A DNA stretch of 64,000 bases from Proteobacteria bacterium DTSAM18 (GTDB lineage: Bacteria > Myxococcota_A > UBA796 > GCA-2862545), in assembly GCA_028767165.1 (NCBI GenBank), contig JARACJ010000003.1:248001-312000 (forward strand), written 5' to 3'. Positions 53,658 to 61,090 of this stretch are shown here, piece after piece; the stretch's first letter is position 1; each line of letters begins with the position of its first letter. The notes beneath the pieces are model-generated. The model was given only the letters and a program-made list of their open reading frames with translations, was not told where the DNA came from and ran no database searches. Made by a program: the position numbers and the translations under genes.

Positions 53658-54743
53658 CTACTCGGGGCCGTCGTCCGGGCCGAAGATCGTGCCGGCCCGC
53701 ATGATGCCGCGGGACACCCACGTGCGCAGGGTGCCCGGGATGTCCTCGATGTGGGGAAGCGCGAAGGTCATCTGGTCCTGCAGGTCCTCGATCATCATGC
53801 CCCCCATGCGGCGAAGGAACCGGAAGGTCTCCTTGTCGACGGGGGTGGCGTCATAGCCCCGGTAGCCCCGGACCCAGACCTCCTGCTTGCCACGGTGCAT
53901 GGCGTGCACGTCGCCGGGCTCGAGGATCGGCGGCAGGCGCGCAGGGTACAGATCCGACAGCGCGTCCTGCGCGGCCTCCGCGGCACGGCCGAGCCGGCCG
54001 GGGGCGATGGCGAGCATCTCCTCCCAGGTCATGTTCCGCACGATGTCGTGGCAGCCGAGGAAGAAGGCCTCCTCGTGGTCGATCCAGTGGCCCCAGACCT
54101 TCTTGCGCATCGCGCGGGTGATCTTGCGCTCGCCGTTGAGGTTGATGGCGGGGTTGTCGACGTCCTGCAGCAGGTCGAAGTGCGCGCCCTCGATGCCCAT
54201 CTGCTGCAGCGTGTGCCACATGAGCACGTGCTCGATGTCCTCGAACAGCCCCCGCACCTTCTCCCAGTACGCCAGGGACCGGTGGCCGTCGTCGTGGCGA
54301 CAGAACCATGTGCTGCAGACCGAGTTGCGGTGCCGCCAGATGCCGCACAGGCCGCCCTCCTCGATGTAGTGGGGGCAGCGCATGTCCGGGTGCATGCCGA
54401 ACTCGTCCTCGAGCTCGTCGTAGCGGGCCTCGTAGTCGGCCAGCCAGGAGAAGCCGAGCGGTGTGACGCCCGCCTTGGCCTGGAGGCGCTCGCGCAGGGT
54501 GTCGCGGCCGAACGCCATCTCGGGACTCTCATCGGCCAGGATGGCGCCGATCTGGTAGTTGCGCAGCGCCGGCGTGTAGGTGCAGCACTTGGTGCTCGGG
54601 TGGAACGTGGCCAGGGGCTCCGGCACGCTCCAGCAGGCGGCGTCGGTCATGCCGCAGTCGAGGCAGGACGCACGGGATTCGTTGGTGACGGCACCGGGAA
54701 CGGCGCCCTCGAGCCATCGGTCGAACAGGATCGGCAGGGACAC
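53658..54743 (-). CDS. cysteine-rich protein of unknown function (YkgJ-like Cys layout)
   Basis: 361 residues. Two Cys-rich stretches stand out: SCLDCGMTDAACW then KCCTYTPALRNYQIG (residues ~27-65) and DMRCPHYIEEGGLCGIW then NSVCSTWFCRHDDG (~120-150). The C-x-x-C, C, C-C arrangement followed by a hydrophobic stretch recalls the YkgJ family of putative Fe-S/zinc proteins; an iron-sulfur site is plausible but unproven. The C-terminal half is helical (MTWEEMLAIAPGRLGRAAEA, HAMHRGKQEVWVRGYRGYDA). It is 27 nt downstream of the HEAT-type lipoprotein in what looks like a three-gene operon with a metzincin. Confidence 0.7.
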   Translation of the reverse strand: MSLPILFDRWLEGAVPGAVTNESRASCLDCGMTDAACWSVPEPLATFHPSTKCCTYTPALRNYQIGAILADESPEMAFGRDTLRERLQAKAGVTPLGFSWLADYEARYDELEDEFGMHPDMRCPHYIEEGGLCGIWRHRNSVCSTWFCRHDDGHRSLAYWEKVRGLFEDIEHVLMWHTLQQMGIEGAHFDLLQDVDNPAINLNGERKITRAMRKKVWGHWIDHEEAFFLGCHDIVRNMTWEEMLAIAPGRLGRAAEAAQDALSDLYPARLPPILEPGDVHAMHRGKQEVWVRGYRGYDATPVDKETFRFLRRMGGMMIEDLQDQMTFALPHIEDIPGTLRTWVSRGIMRAGTIFGPDDGPE

Positions 54744-54770
54744 GCGGAGGACTCCGGGGGGCTGGGGGCG

Positions 54771-55346
54771 TCAGTCTGCCTCGTTTCGCGCCTTCACGCT
54801 CGCAAGGTGTTCGCGGACGAGGAGCTGCGCGTCGACGGACAGGTCCAGCTCCTGCAGGAACGCCCTTCCGGGCGCGGTGGTGGCGATACCGTCGATGGCG
54901 GCCAGCGCGACCCGCGGATCGGCGTCGTGGACCGCCGTTCGCTGGGCGGCGCGCAGGGGCTCCGACAGGGGCCCCCCCGCCTCACCCAGCGCCCGCAGCG
55001 CCGCCGCGCGGAGCTTGGGGTGGGTGTCCGGATCGGCCAGGAGCGCCTGCAGCCAGGGCTCGGCCTCACCGGGCACGAACGCGCCCATGGCGGTGATGCC
55101 CCGGGCCTTCACCGCGAGCAGATCCGCCTGCTCGACGATGCCCTGCAGCGTGGGAAAGCCTCCCTGCACCTGGCGCACCTGCGCCAGCGTGGGGACGTCG
55201 GCGCCATGGCGGGCATGGAGTCCGTCCTCGAGGCGCTCGGCGCCGAGGACGGCCAGGGGGGCCGCCGGATCGACGGGCACGGGCTCCCGTGCGCAGGCGA
55301 TGGCCAGCAGCAGCGGCAGGAGGGCGCGGCTAGCGGGTGATGACAT
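54771..55346 (-). CDS. lipoprotein with HEAT-like helical repeats
   Basis: 191 residues from the ATG at 55346 (a GTG two codons upstream is also possible); the start lies 17 nt inside the metzincin gene. MSSPASRALLPLLLAIAC is a lipoprotein signal with Cys18. The mature part has HEAT-like repeats (AVKARGITAMGAFVPGEAEPWL, AALRALGEAGGPLSEPLR, AALAAIDGIATTAPGRAFLQ), which bind other proteins. It sits between the metalloprotease and the Cys-rich protein genes and may be an anchor or inhibitor for the protease; this is inference from position. Confidence 0.75.
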   Translation of the reverse strand: MSSPASRALLPLLLAIACAREPVPVDPAAPLAVLGAERLEDGLHARHGADVPTLAQVRQVQGGFPTLQGIVEQADLLAVKARGITAMGAFVPGEAEPWLQALLADPDTHPKLRAAALRALGEAGGPLSEPLRAAQRTAVHDADPRVALAAIDGIATTAPGRAFLQELDLSVDAQLLVREHLASVKARNEAD

Positions 55347-56661
55347 GCTCACGGAGCACCTCAGCCTGTTGGGGGGTGATCTGATCCTGGGCGTAGTTCG
55401 CGGAGGTCCAGAACATGAAGTTGCGGCCGTCGAGGCGCCTGCACTCCCGGCCGCCCACCTCGCCGTCGTCGTTGGTGTCGCGCTCGGAGGCACGGCACTC
55501 GGGGGTGTCGTCGAACAGGTCGAAGCTGTCGCCGCCGGCCTCGGTGGTGTGGAACAGCCCGAGCTGGTGCCCGACCTCGTGGGCCATGGTCTCCCCGAGC
55601 ATGCCGGTGAGCACCTCACCCCGGCCATTCATGTGTCCCTCGACGCTCAGGACGACGCCGCTGCCGTGGGTGCCGTCGATGCCGACGGGGCCCGGGATGC
55701 CGGCCGCCACACCGAGGGTGCCCGGATCGTCGAGGAAGTCGGCCACGAAGAACAGGTTGATGCCCTGCAGATCGCCGTCGAGCGCGGTGGCCCGAAGCGT
55801 GCCGAGCTGGGCCTGGGTGGGCATGGCGCCCTCGGGCCGGCGGATGTGCTGTACCCGCACCGTGCCCTTGCGGACCGCCCTGGCTCCGGCCCAGACCTCG
55901 AACATGCGGTCGGTGGCCTGCTCGAGCTCGGCCTGCGTGATGCCCGCGCCCCGGACCACCACGAGGCGGACATCCAGGGCGGGTTGTTCGGGGGACTCGC
56001 CCCCGACGATGAGGCGGGCGGACCCGGTGGTGCCGGACAGGTCGACCCCGTGGGCGATGGGCGCCAGCGTGAGGCAGCCGCCGTGAGGCCGTGAGCCCCT
56101 GTGCATGGGCAGCGACAGCGTGCCGGCGGCCGCTGGGGCATGGAAGAACGGGTAGCTCCACCACCAGGACATGGTGGTGCTCCACAGGGCGGTGTCCCAC
56201 GCGGAGTCGGCGGCCGTGTCGTAGGTGTCGGCGCGGAGGCTGGCGGGGGGCGTGAGCCGATCCTTGAAGGCGTACGAACCACCCGCATCGAGCCACACCT
56301 CGTCGCCGAGGACCACCCACGCGAAGCCCGTGCGCTCCGCACCGGCGTCGACCACGACCTGCAGGCCCGTGACGCCCTCCGCCAGCTCCACGGCCACCGG
56401 GTCGGCCCAGGAGACGCGCTCGCTGTCGTCGTAGCGCCACTGAAGGGGCTGCGTGTGGACGTCGACCTGGCCGGGCGCACCCAGGCGCGGTGAGTCGCCC
56501 GAGCATGCAGGCGCCGGGACGGCCCAGGTCGGGCGATCGCCGACCGGAGCGGTGGGCCCGCCACCTCCGGTGGACGTGGTGTCGGTGGCCAGCGGCAGGT
56601 CGTCGGCGGGTGGTCCGCCACAGGCCGCCAGGAGTCCGACCAGCGCGAAGAGCTGCTTCAT
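55330..56661 (-). CDS. metzincin zinc metalloprotease, lipoprotein
   Basis: 443 residues, ATG at 56661 with GGAG just upstream. MKQLFALVGLLAAC is a lipoprotein signal (Cys14), followed by an Asp/Thr/Gly-rich linker. The zinc motif MAHEVGHQLGLFHTTE (HExxHxxGxxH, at ~361) and the later NFMFW Met-turn define a metzincin; the ~330-residue N-terminal part is beta-rich with repeated Trp/Tyr motifs (VDVHTQPLQWRYDDSERVSW, AWVVLGDEVWLDAG). It most resembles pappalysin-like (M43) bacterial enzymes. It is exported and membrane-anchored. It is the first gene of the operon with the HEAT lipoprotein and Cys-rich protein. Confidence 0.85.
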   Translation of the reverse strand: MKQLFALVGLLAACGGPPADDLPLATDTTSTGGGGPTAPVGDRPTWAVPAPACSGDSPRLGAPGQVDVHTQPLQWRYDDSERVSWADPVAVELAEGVTGLQVVVDAGAERTGFAWVVLGDEVWLDAGGSYAFKDRLTPPASLRADTYDTAADSAWDTALWSTTMSWWWSYPFFHAPAAAGTLSLPMHRGSRPHGGCLTLAPIAHGVDLSGTTGSARLIVGGESPEQPALDVRLVVVRGAGITQAELEQATDRMFEVWAGARAVRKGTVRVQHIRRPEGAMPTQAQLGTLRATALDGDLQGINLFFVADFLDDPGTLGVAAGIPGPVGIDGTHGSGVVLSVEGHMNGRGEVLTGMLGETMAHEVGHQLGLFHTTEAGGDSFDLFDDTPECRASERDTNDDGEVGGRECRRLDGRNFMFWTSANYAQDQITPQQAEVLREHVITR

Positions 56662-56744
56662 CCCCTCTCCTCTCCCCGTGGGACGCGGCAGACTATAGAG
56701 CAACGCACCCCACCCGAACCAGACCCCGCCCGAAGGGAGCCGTC

Positions 56745-57296
56745 ATGCAGACCCTGCAAGCCATCCATCAGCGTCGTACCGCCCATCGCTGGCGTCCCGC
56801 CGAGATCTCCGAGCAGGAGCTGCAGGCCATCCTGCAGGCGGGCCACATGGCGCCCTGCCACAAGCTCACCTGGCCGTGGCGCTTCCACGTGGCCGGCCCG
56901 AAGACCCGGCAGGCCCTGTTCGACCTGGCGGCGGCCCCCGACGCCGAGGGCAACGCTCCCTCCGCGGAGCGCCTGGAGATCATGAAGGCCAAGCTGCTCG
57001 CCCCCGCGGCGCTCATCGTGTTGGGGCAGGCCCTCGCCGACACCGATCTGCGACGCAAGGAGGACTACGCCGCCCTGTCCTGCGCACAGCAGAACATGGC
57101 CCTGGCCGCGTGGGACATGGGCTGGGCCTCCAAGTGGAGCACCACCAAGCTCATGCACCGGGACGAGACCTACGCCCTGTTCGGCATCGACCCGCAGGTG
57201 GAGCGGATCGAGGGCTTCTTCTGGATCGGCAAGCCCGCCACGGTGCCGCAGCCGAAGCGTCCGGCCGTCGACGGGCTCGTCACCCGCCACCCCTGA
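56745..57296 (+). CDS. nitroreductase-family FMN oxidoreductase
   Basis: 183 residues, ATG at 56745 with GGGAG 5 nt upstream. The N-terminal RRTAHRWRPAEISEQELQAI and later AQQNMALAAWDMGWASKWST are the FMN-binding signatures of the nitroreductase family, and the chain ends with EGFFWIGKPATVPQPKRP. It reduces nitro groups, quinones or flavins using NAD(P)H; the natural substrate is unknown. A TATAGA at about 56693 might be its -10 element. Confidence 0.87.
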   Translation: MQTLQAIHQRRTAHRWRPAEISEQELQAILQAGHMAPCHKLTWPWRFHVAGPKTRQALFDLAAAPDAEGNAPSAERLEIMKAKLLAPAALIVLGQALADTDLRRKEDYAALSCAQQNMALAAWDMGWASKWSTTKLMHRDETYALFGIDPQVERIEGFFWIGKPATVPQPKRPAVDGLVTRHP

Positions 57297-57301
57297 GGGG
57301 G

Positions 57302-57318
57302 CAGCGGGCACCCCGCTG
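57302..57318. terminator. short GC-rich hairpin between convergent genes
   Basis: 7-bp stem CAGCGGG (57302-57308) and CCCGCTG (57312-57318) with a 3-nt loop, between convergent stops at 57296 and 57339. No T-run, so it is a weak terminator candidate. Confidence 0.4.
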
Positions 57319-57338
57319 ACACAAACTCACAGGACCGG

Positions 57339-57695
57339 TCAGTCCAGCAGGCGGGCCGCGAACTCCTCGTCGGTGCCGCGGAAGCCCACCTGGACGGCCG
57401 TGCCGTCGCGCTCGATCACCGGGCGCTTGATCAGCATGGGATCGGCGGAGAACGCCTCGATCCAGCGCTCGTCGGACCAGGTCTTCTTCTCGTCTCCGAG
57501 GGCCCTGTAGGCACCTCCGGAGGTGTTGCGCAGCGCCTTGGCGCCGAGGGCGGACACCCAGCCCTCGACCTTGCTGCCCTCCGGGGGGTGCTTACGGAAG
57601 TCGACGAATTCGTGCTCCACGCCGCGCTCCTGCAGCCATTTGCGCGCCTTCTTCACCGTCCCGCACGTGGGGATGCCATACAACACCAACGACAT
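57339..57695 (-). CDS. ArsC/Spx-family thioredoxin-fold protein
   Basis: 118 residues. LYGIPTCGTVKKARKWLQERG is the CxxT/S-type active site with one Cys (Cys11), as in YffB and Spx rather than the C-x5-R of true arsenate reductases. KKTWSDERWIEAFSADPMLIKRP and the following I-K-R-P-V run are family hallmarks, and the length is normal. The role may be glutathione-dependent reduction or, as in Spx, binding to RNA polymerase. No ars genes are near, so arsenate resistance is not supported by context. Confidence 0.85.
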   Translation of the reverse strand: MSLVLYGIPTCGTVKKARKWLQERGVEHEFVDFRKHPPEGSKVEGWVSALGAKALRNTSGGAYRALGDEKKTWSDERWIEAFSADPMLIKRPVIERDGTAVQVGFRGTDEEFAARLLD

Positions 57696-57769
57696 GGTGG
57701 CCTCCTGCTCGGTTTCCCGGGCAGGCTAACGGGTGAAGCACCCCACGGTCATCCCGTCCCGGAGACGAT

Positions 57770-58990
57770 TTGAAGCCCCTGCAGCTCAATGTCCTGAACT
57801 TTCCTGTGTACATCGCGCCGACCTTCTGGTTGCTCGCAGGTGTGATCGGCATGCTGTACAGCAACACCCCGATGACCGGCGCGGGCATCAGCGCGAACCT
57901 CGGCCCGATCTTCATCTACGGCGTGGCGGTGTTCCTCTCGATCCTGGTGCACGAGCTCGGTCACGCCCTCGCGTGGCGACGCTACGGCCACGCGCCCCAG
58001 ATCCTCCTGCATGGCATGGGCGGACGCACCAGCGTGCAGGTGGCCCGCGACCGCATGCCCGGTCCCAAGCAGCGCCTGGTGGTCACCCTGGCCGGCCCGG
58101 GCTTCGGCCTGGCCCTCGGCCTGAGCATCGTGGGGCTCACCCAGGGGCTGTCGATGATGGGGCTGTGGCCCGACATGCCGCTGCTCTCCGACTTCGCCAT
58201 GGCGATGATCTGGATCAACATCGGCTGGTCCATCTTCAACATGGTGCCCCTGCTGCCGCTCGATGGCGGCCACGCGGTCGAGGCCGCCGTGAGCTGGGCC
58301 GGCAAGGACGGCCGCAAGGTGGCGCTGTGGGTCTCCGTGCTGAGCGCGGCCGGCTTCCTCGCCCTCGCCGCGACCAGTGGCGACCTGTTCTTCGCGCTCA
58401 TCGCGTTCATGTTCGGCGGCCAGTCGGTGCGCGAGCTCGCCACCAGCTACCAGGCCACGCGCGACAAGCCCCTGTTCCAGGAGCTGCAGCGGGACTTCGA
58501 GCTGATCCGCCTCGGAGACGCCCAGAAGGCCGACGCCTTCCGCGCCGCCGCCCGGGACTTCACCAGCCGGAGCAGCCTGCCCCAGTGGACCGCCACCATC
58601 GCCGTGATGTGGATGGACGTGGCCATGAACCAGGGCGAGGTGGACGACGCCGCCGAGGCCTTCCTGAGGCTGCCCCAGGGCGCCAACCCGCCGGAGGCCA
58701 TGCTGCGGCGCCTGCTGGCCGATCTTCGCAGCGACGGCTCCCCCGACGCCTACGCCAAGGCCGCCGACCGTGCCCACGCCCTCACCGGCGACGCCCGCTA
58801 CACCCTCGACGGCGCCCGGGCCCACATGCGCACCGGTGAGCTGGCGGAAGCCGCCGGCCTGCTGCTGGAGGCCATCGAAGGCGGCGCCACGAACCTGTGG
58901 CAGGTGGAACACGACGAGGAGTTCGAGCCGCTGGTGAGCAGCGACGTGTGGGAGGAGCTGAAGGCCGAGGTGCGGGACATGGCGCGGTAG
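57770..58990 (+). CDS. site-2 protease (M50) family zinc metalloprotease
   Basis: 406 residues from a TTG at 57770 with GGAG 5 nt upstream. The zinc motif LVHELGHALAW lies in an early membrane helix, and the second motif LPLLPLDGGHAVEAA (Asp ligand) in a later one; in all about six membrane helices are seen in residues 1-215. The remaining ~190 residues are soluble with alpha-helical repeats (AAEAFLRLPQGANPPEAMLR, AGLLLEAIEGGATNLWQ) that resemble a TPR/HEAT-type domain. There is no PDZ domain. It probably cuts membrane-spanning regulators such as anti-sigma factors. Its stop is 8 nt before the repeat block. Confidence 0.87.
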   Translation: MKPLQLNVLNFPVYIAPTFWLLAGVIGMLYSNTPMTGAGISANLGPIFIYGVAVFLSILVHELGHALAWRRYGHAPQILLHGMGGRTSVQVARDRMPGPKQRLVVTLAGPGFGLALGLSIVGLTQGLSMMGLWPDMPLLSDFAMAMIWINIGWSIFNMVPLLPLDGGHAVEAAVSWAGKDGRKVALWVSVLSAAGFLALAATSGDLFFALIAFMFGGQSVRELATSYQATRDKPLFQELQRDFELIRLGDAQKADAFRAAARDFTSRSSLPQWTATIAVMWMDVAMNQGEVDDAAEAFLRLPQGANPPEAMLRRLLADLRSDGSPDAYAKAADRAHALTGDARYTLDGARAHMRTGELAEAAGLLLEAIEGGATNLWQVEHDEEFEPLVSSDVWEELKAEVRDMAR

Positions 58991-59018
58991 GCAGGGGTCA
59001 GGCCACGAGGCATGGATG

Positions 59019-59256
59019 ATGACCCTCGAGTCGCGAGGCCATGAGGCATGAGGCCATGAGGCATGACCCTTGAATCGCGAGGCCATGAGGCATGAGTCAT
59101 GAGTCATGACCCTTGAATCGCGAGGCCATGAGGCATGAGGCATGACCCTTGAGTCGCGAGGCCATGAGGCATGAGTCATGAGTCATGACCCTTGAATCGC
59201 GAGGCCATGAGGCATGAGGCATGACCCTTGAGTCGCGAGGCCATGAGGACTCGAAT
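59019..59256. repeat. tandem sub-repeat array, six units alternating 36 and 43 nt
   Basis: The word ATGACCCT starts at 59019, 59063, 59106, 59142, 59185 and 59221, so units are 44, 43, 36, 43 and 36 nt apart. The extra 7 nt in the longer units are one more CATGAGT. Each unit continues CGCGAGGCCATGAGGCATGA. The right copy of the block has only two such units (59880 and 59916), so the array varies in copy number. Confidence 0.9.
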
Positions 59257-59292
59257 CCCGAACCATGAATCCTGGGTTCCGGAGTCATGGTC

Positions 59293-59327
59293 CATGAGTT
59301 CATGGATCCGGGATTCATGAACTCATG
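59293..59327. repeat. central perfect hairpin of the left repeat block
   Basis: CATGAGTTCATG (59293-59304) and CATGAACTCATG (59316-59327) are perfect inverted 12-mers; inside them ATCC (59306-59309) pairs with GGAT (59311-59314) around a single G. The right copy has the same hairpin at 59988-60022 with one mismatch at its outer end. Confidence 0.9.
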
Positions 59328-59520
59328 GGTCGAGCCCTCATGGCGTCATGGGTTCAGGATTCGTCGCTCATGCCTCATGGCCTCAGGATTCGCGATTCAT
59401 GCCTCATGGCCTCATGGCCTCATGGATCCATGACCCGGACCCGTTCGCCTCACGCCCTGGCTTTCCGCGCCGTGGTCTTCGCCACTCGCTACCCACCACC
59501 TTCCACGCGAGGAGGGCAAC

Positions 59521-59847
59521 ATGGAGTGGCAATTCGATCACGAACAGCTGCGCGTCTACGGCATGGCCGTCGACTTCGCACACTGGTCTCAGGGAGCAGC
59601 CGTGGGTCAGGCACGATCCCACATCCGGGACCAGGTCCGGCGGGCCGCCGAGTCGGTCGTGCTGAACATCGCAGAAGGCTCGGGACATCCAATCGGAAAT
59701 GCGCGCCGGAATCACTACCGGATGGCGAAGGCATCTGCGGCGGAGTGTTGCGCGTGTCTGGACATCATCCGACCCAAGGCGAAGGAAGAGAGGCAGCAGC
59801 AGCTGCGACACATCGGGGGCATGCTCCACAAGATGGCGCAGCGATAG
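59521..59847 (+). CDS. four-helix-bundle protein (TIGR02436, 23S rRNA intervening-sequence type)
   Basis: 108 residues, ATG with AGGAGG 5 nt upstream. FDHEQLRVYGMAVDFAHWSQ, QVRRAAESVVLNIAEGSGHP, NHYRMAKASAAECCACLDII are the three conserved helices of this family: F--L--Y--A--F, R-A-S-V--NIAEG and a helix with small residues before a Leu/Ile. Family members were first found inside 23S rRNA intervening sequences and also as accessory proteins (bAvd) of diversity-generating retroelements; they form pentamers that bind nucleic acid. Here there is no rRNA or reverse transcriptase nearby. Instead the gene is bracketed by two copies of a palindromic repeat block. Its role is unknown. Confidence 0.9.
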   Translation: MEWQFDHEQLRVYGMAVDFAHWSQGAAVGQARSHIRDQVRRAAESVVLNIAEGSGHPIGNARRNHYRMAKASAAECCACLDIIRPKAKEERQQQLRHIGGMLHKMAQR

Positions 59848-59852
59848 GAAGT

Positions 59853-60156
59853 GGCCATGAGGCCATGAGGCCATGAGGCATGACCCTTGAGTCGCGAGGC
59901 CATGAGGCATGAGGCATGACCCTTGAGTCGCGAGGCCATGAGGACTCGAATCCCGAACCATGAATCTTGGGTTCCGGAGTCATGTTCCATGAGTTCATGG
60001 ATCCGGGATTCATGAACTCATCGGTCGAGCCTTCATGGCGTCATGGGTTCAGGATTCGTCGCTCATGCCTCATGGCCTCAGGATTCGCGATTCATGCCTC
60101 ATGGCCTCAGGATTCGCGATTCATGCCTCATGGCCTCATGGCCTCATGGCTCCATG
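59853..60156. repeat. right copy of the palindromic repeat block
   Basis: About 304 nt, starting 6 nt after the four-helix-bundle stop. It has two 36-nt tandem units (59880, 59916) and then a stretch nearly identical to 59221-59432, with one extra 29-nt unit in its right part (two copies of the CAGGATTCGCGATTCATG-type unit near 60078-60135 instead of one). The central hairpin is at 59988-60022. It ends 25 nt before the DUF3303-like gene. Confidence 0.95.
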
Positions 60157-60180
60157 TCCACCGAACCCGGCCCCCTGCCC

Positions 60181-60477
60181 TCACCCGCCCTTGCGGAACG
60201 CGATGCCCTTGGCGCTGATGGCCGCCGATTCCTTCATGTCCAGGATCGGCACCACCTCGTAGTCGAGCAGGCTGCCGCCCCAGGGCGCGCAGGCCTCCAT
60301 GATCACCTGGGTGCTGTCGGCCTCGGCCACGCAGAAGCCGCCCCCGTCCGCTCGTCCCCACATGCCCTGGATCTGCAGGCCTGCCGGGGGCTGCCAGCGG
60401 CTGAAGACCTCGAGGCTCTTCTCCTGCTCGGCGGGCCCGGTGCCGGGGCGTGCCCTCCATCCCACGTAGAACAACAT
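60181..60477 (-). CDS. DUF3303-family small protein
   Basis: 98 residues from the ATG at 60477 (GGAGG 6 nt upstream). MLFYVGWRARPGTGPAEQEK, PPAGLQIQGMWGRADGGGFC, EADSTQVIMEACAPWGGSLL and DYEVVPILDMKESAA follow the DUF3303 ferredoxin-like-fold layout in order and length. The function of the family is unknown. It is next to a second small protein of similar style. Confidence 0.8.
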   Translation of the reverse strand: MLFYVGWRARPGTGPAEQEKSLEVFSRWQPPAGLQIQGMWGRADGGGFCVAEADSTQVIMEACAPWGGSLLDYEVVPILDMKESAAISAKGIAFRKGG

Positions 60478-60602
60478 CGCTTCCTCCTCGGGCACGGAGG
60501 TGGTGTGCCCTCGGCGGCCGGATTCCGGGGAGTCGGAGCCCGGCGCCTGCCTGTCCAGCGGACGGAGCGGGACGCCATTGACGTCAACATGGGGTCAGCC
60601 GG

Positions 60603-60908
60603 TCAGCCCCAGTTGTCGCCCATGGAGTCCAGCCCGGAGTGGGCCAGGTCCTCGGGGGTCATGGCGATGTAGACCTCGACCAGCGCGTCGAACTCGAGGA
60701 AGAAGGGCTCGGCGAGAGACGGAAGCTGCGAGGAGCCGGTCACGTCGACGACCGCCGTACAGTGGCGGTGTCCGTCGCGGGCCGTGAAGTAGACGGCCTC
60801 CGGCTTGAGCGCGTCGAGGACCTTCTGGATCCGCTCGCCGGCGGTGCCCTTCTTCACGTACGTGTTGAACGGCTCGGGAGGCATGGTCGCCTCGATGATC
60901 ATGCGCAT
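60603..60908 (-). CDS. small protein often misnamed pantothenate synthetase
   Basis: 101 residues from the ATG at 60908 (GGAAGG 6 nt upstream). MRMIIEATMPPEPFNTYVKK, ALKPEAVYFTARDGHRHCTA, VVDVTGSSQLPSLAEPFFLE and AMTPEDLAHSGLDSMGD match a small uncharacterised family that databases sometimes label 'panthothenate synthetase' without evidence. It is likely a ferredoxin-like-fold protein and may belong with the DUF3303 neighbour. Function unknown. Confidence 0.75.
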   Translation of the reverse strand: MRMIIEATMPPEPFNTYVKKGTAGERIQKVLDALKPEAVYFTARDGHRHCTAVVDVTGSSQLPSLAEPFFLEFDALVEVYIAMTPEDLAHSGLDSMGDNWG

Positions 60909-61090
60909 GGTGGACCTTCCTGTGGTGGGTGGACCGGCGCCGCCGTGACGGCGACGCCAGCAACCCGGTCGGAAGGTGCGGAGCCAACTGGACCCGGCCC
61001 GTGTCAGGAGGCCGTGAGCGCGGGATGAACACGCGACATGGGCTCGGAAAGCCAGGAATCCCGCGTCAGGAATCCCGCGTCGCGATGTCA

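Larger units (their letters stand above)
58998..59432. repeat. left copy of a palindromic repeat block flanking the four-helix-bundle gene
   Basis: About 435 nt built from ATGAGGC/GCCTCAT-type words. The right-hand 212 nt (59221-59432) match the right copy (59916-60156) in direct orientation, with only about four base differences plus one 29-nt insertion in the right copy. The left part is a tandem array (59019-59256). The block as a whole is an imperfect palindrome: AGGCCATGAGGCATGA runs in its left arm and the complement TCATGCCTCATGGCCT in its right arm, centred near 59310. It encodes no protein that I believe in. It lies between the site-2 protease stop and the four-helix-bundle gene. Confidence 0.95.

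Noticed and set aside
57339-57695. Arsenate reductase of an ars operon
   Set aside because: The active site fits YffB/Spx better and no other ars gene is near.
59245-59262. tRNA T-arm-like sequence in the repeat block
   Set aside because: ACTCGAATCCCGAACC resembles part of a T-arm but no acceptor, D or anticodon arm surrounds it.
59521-59847. Diversity-generating retroelement with bAvd
   Set aside because: The gene is in the bAvd-related family but no reverse transcriptase is in the window, and the differences between the repeat copies are C/T, G/T and G/C changes, not adenine-specific.
59019-60156. CRISPR array
   Set aside because: Units follow each other directly with no unique spacers, the repeats vary and are palindromic at block scale, and no cas gene is near.
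59019-60170. Short reading frames through the repeat blocks on both strands
   Set aside because: They read as low-complexity strings of His, Glu, Ala, Ser, Trp and Met from the repeat words in every frame, without ribosome binding sites; they arise from the palindrome.
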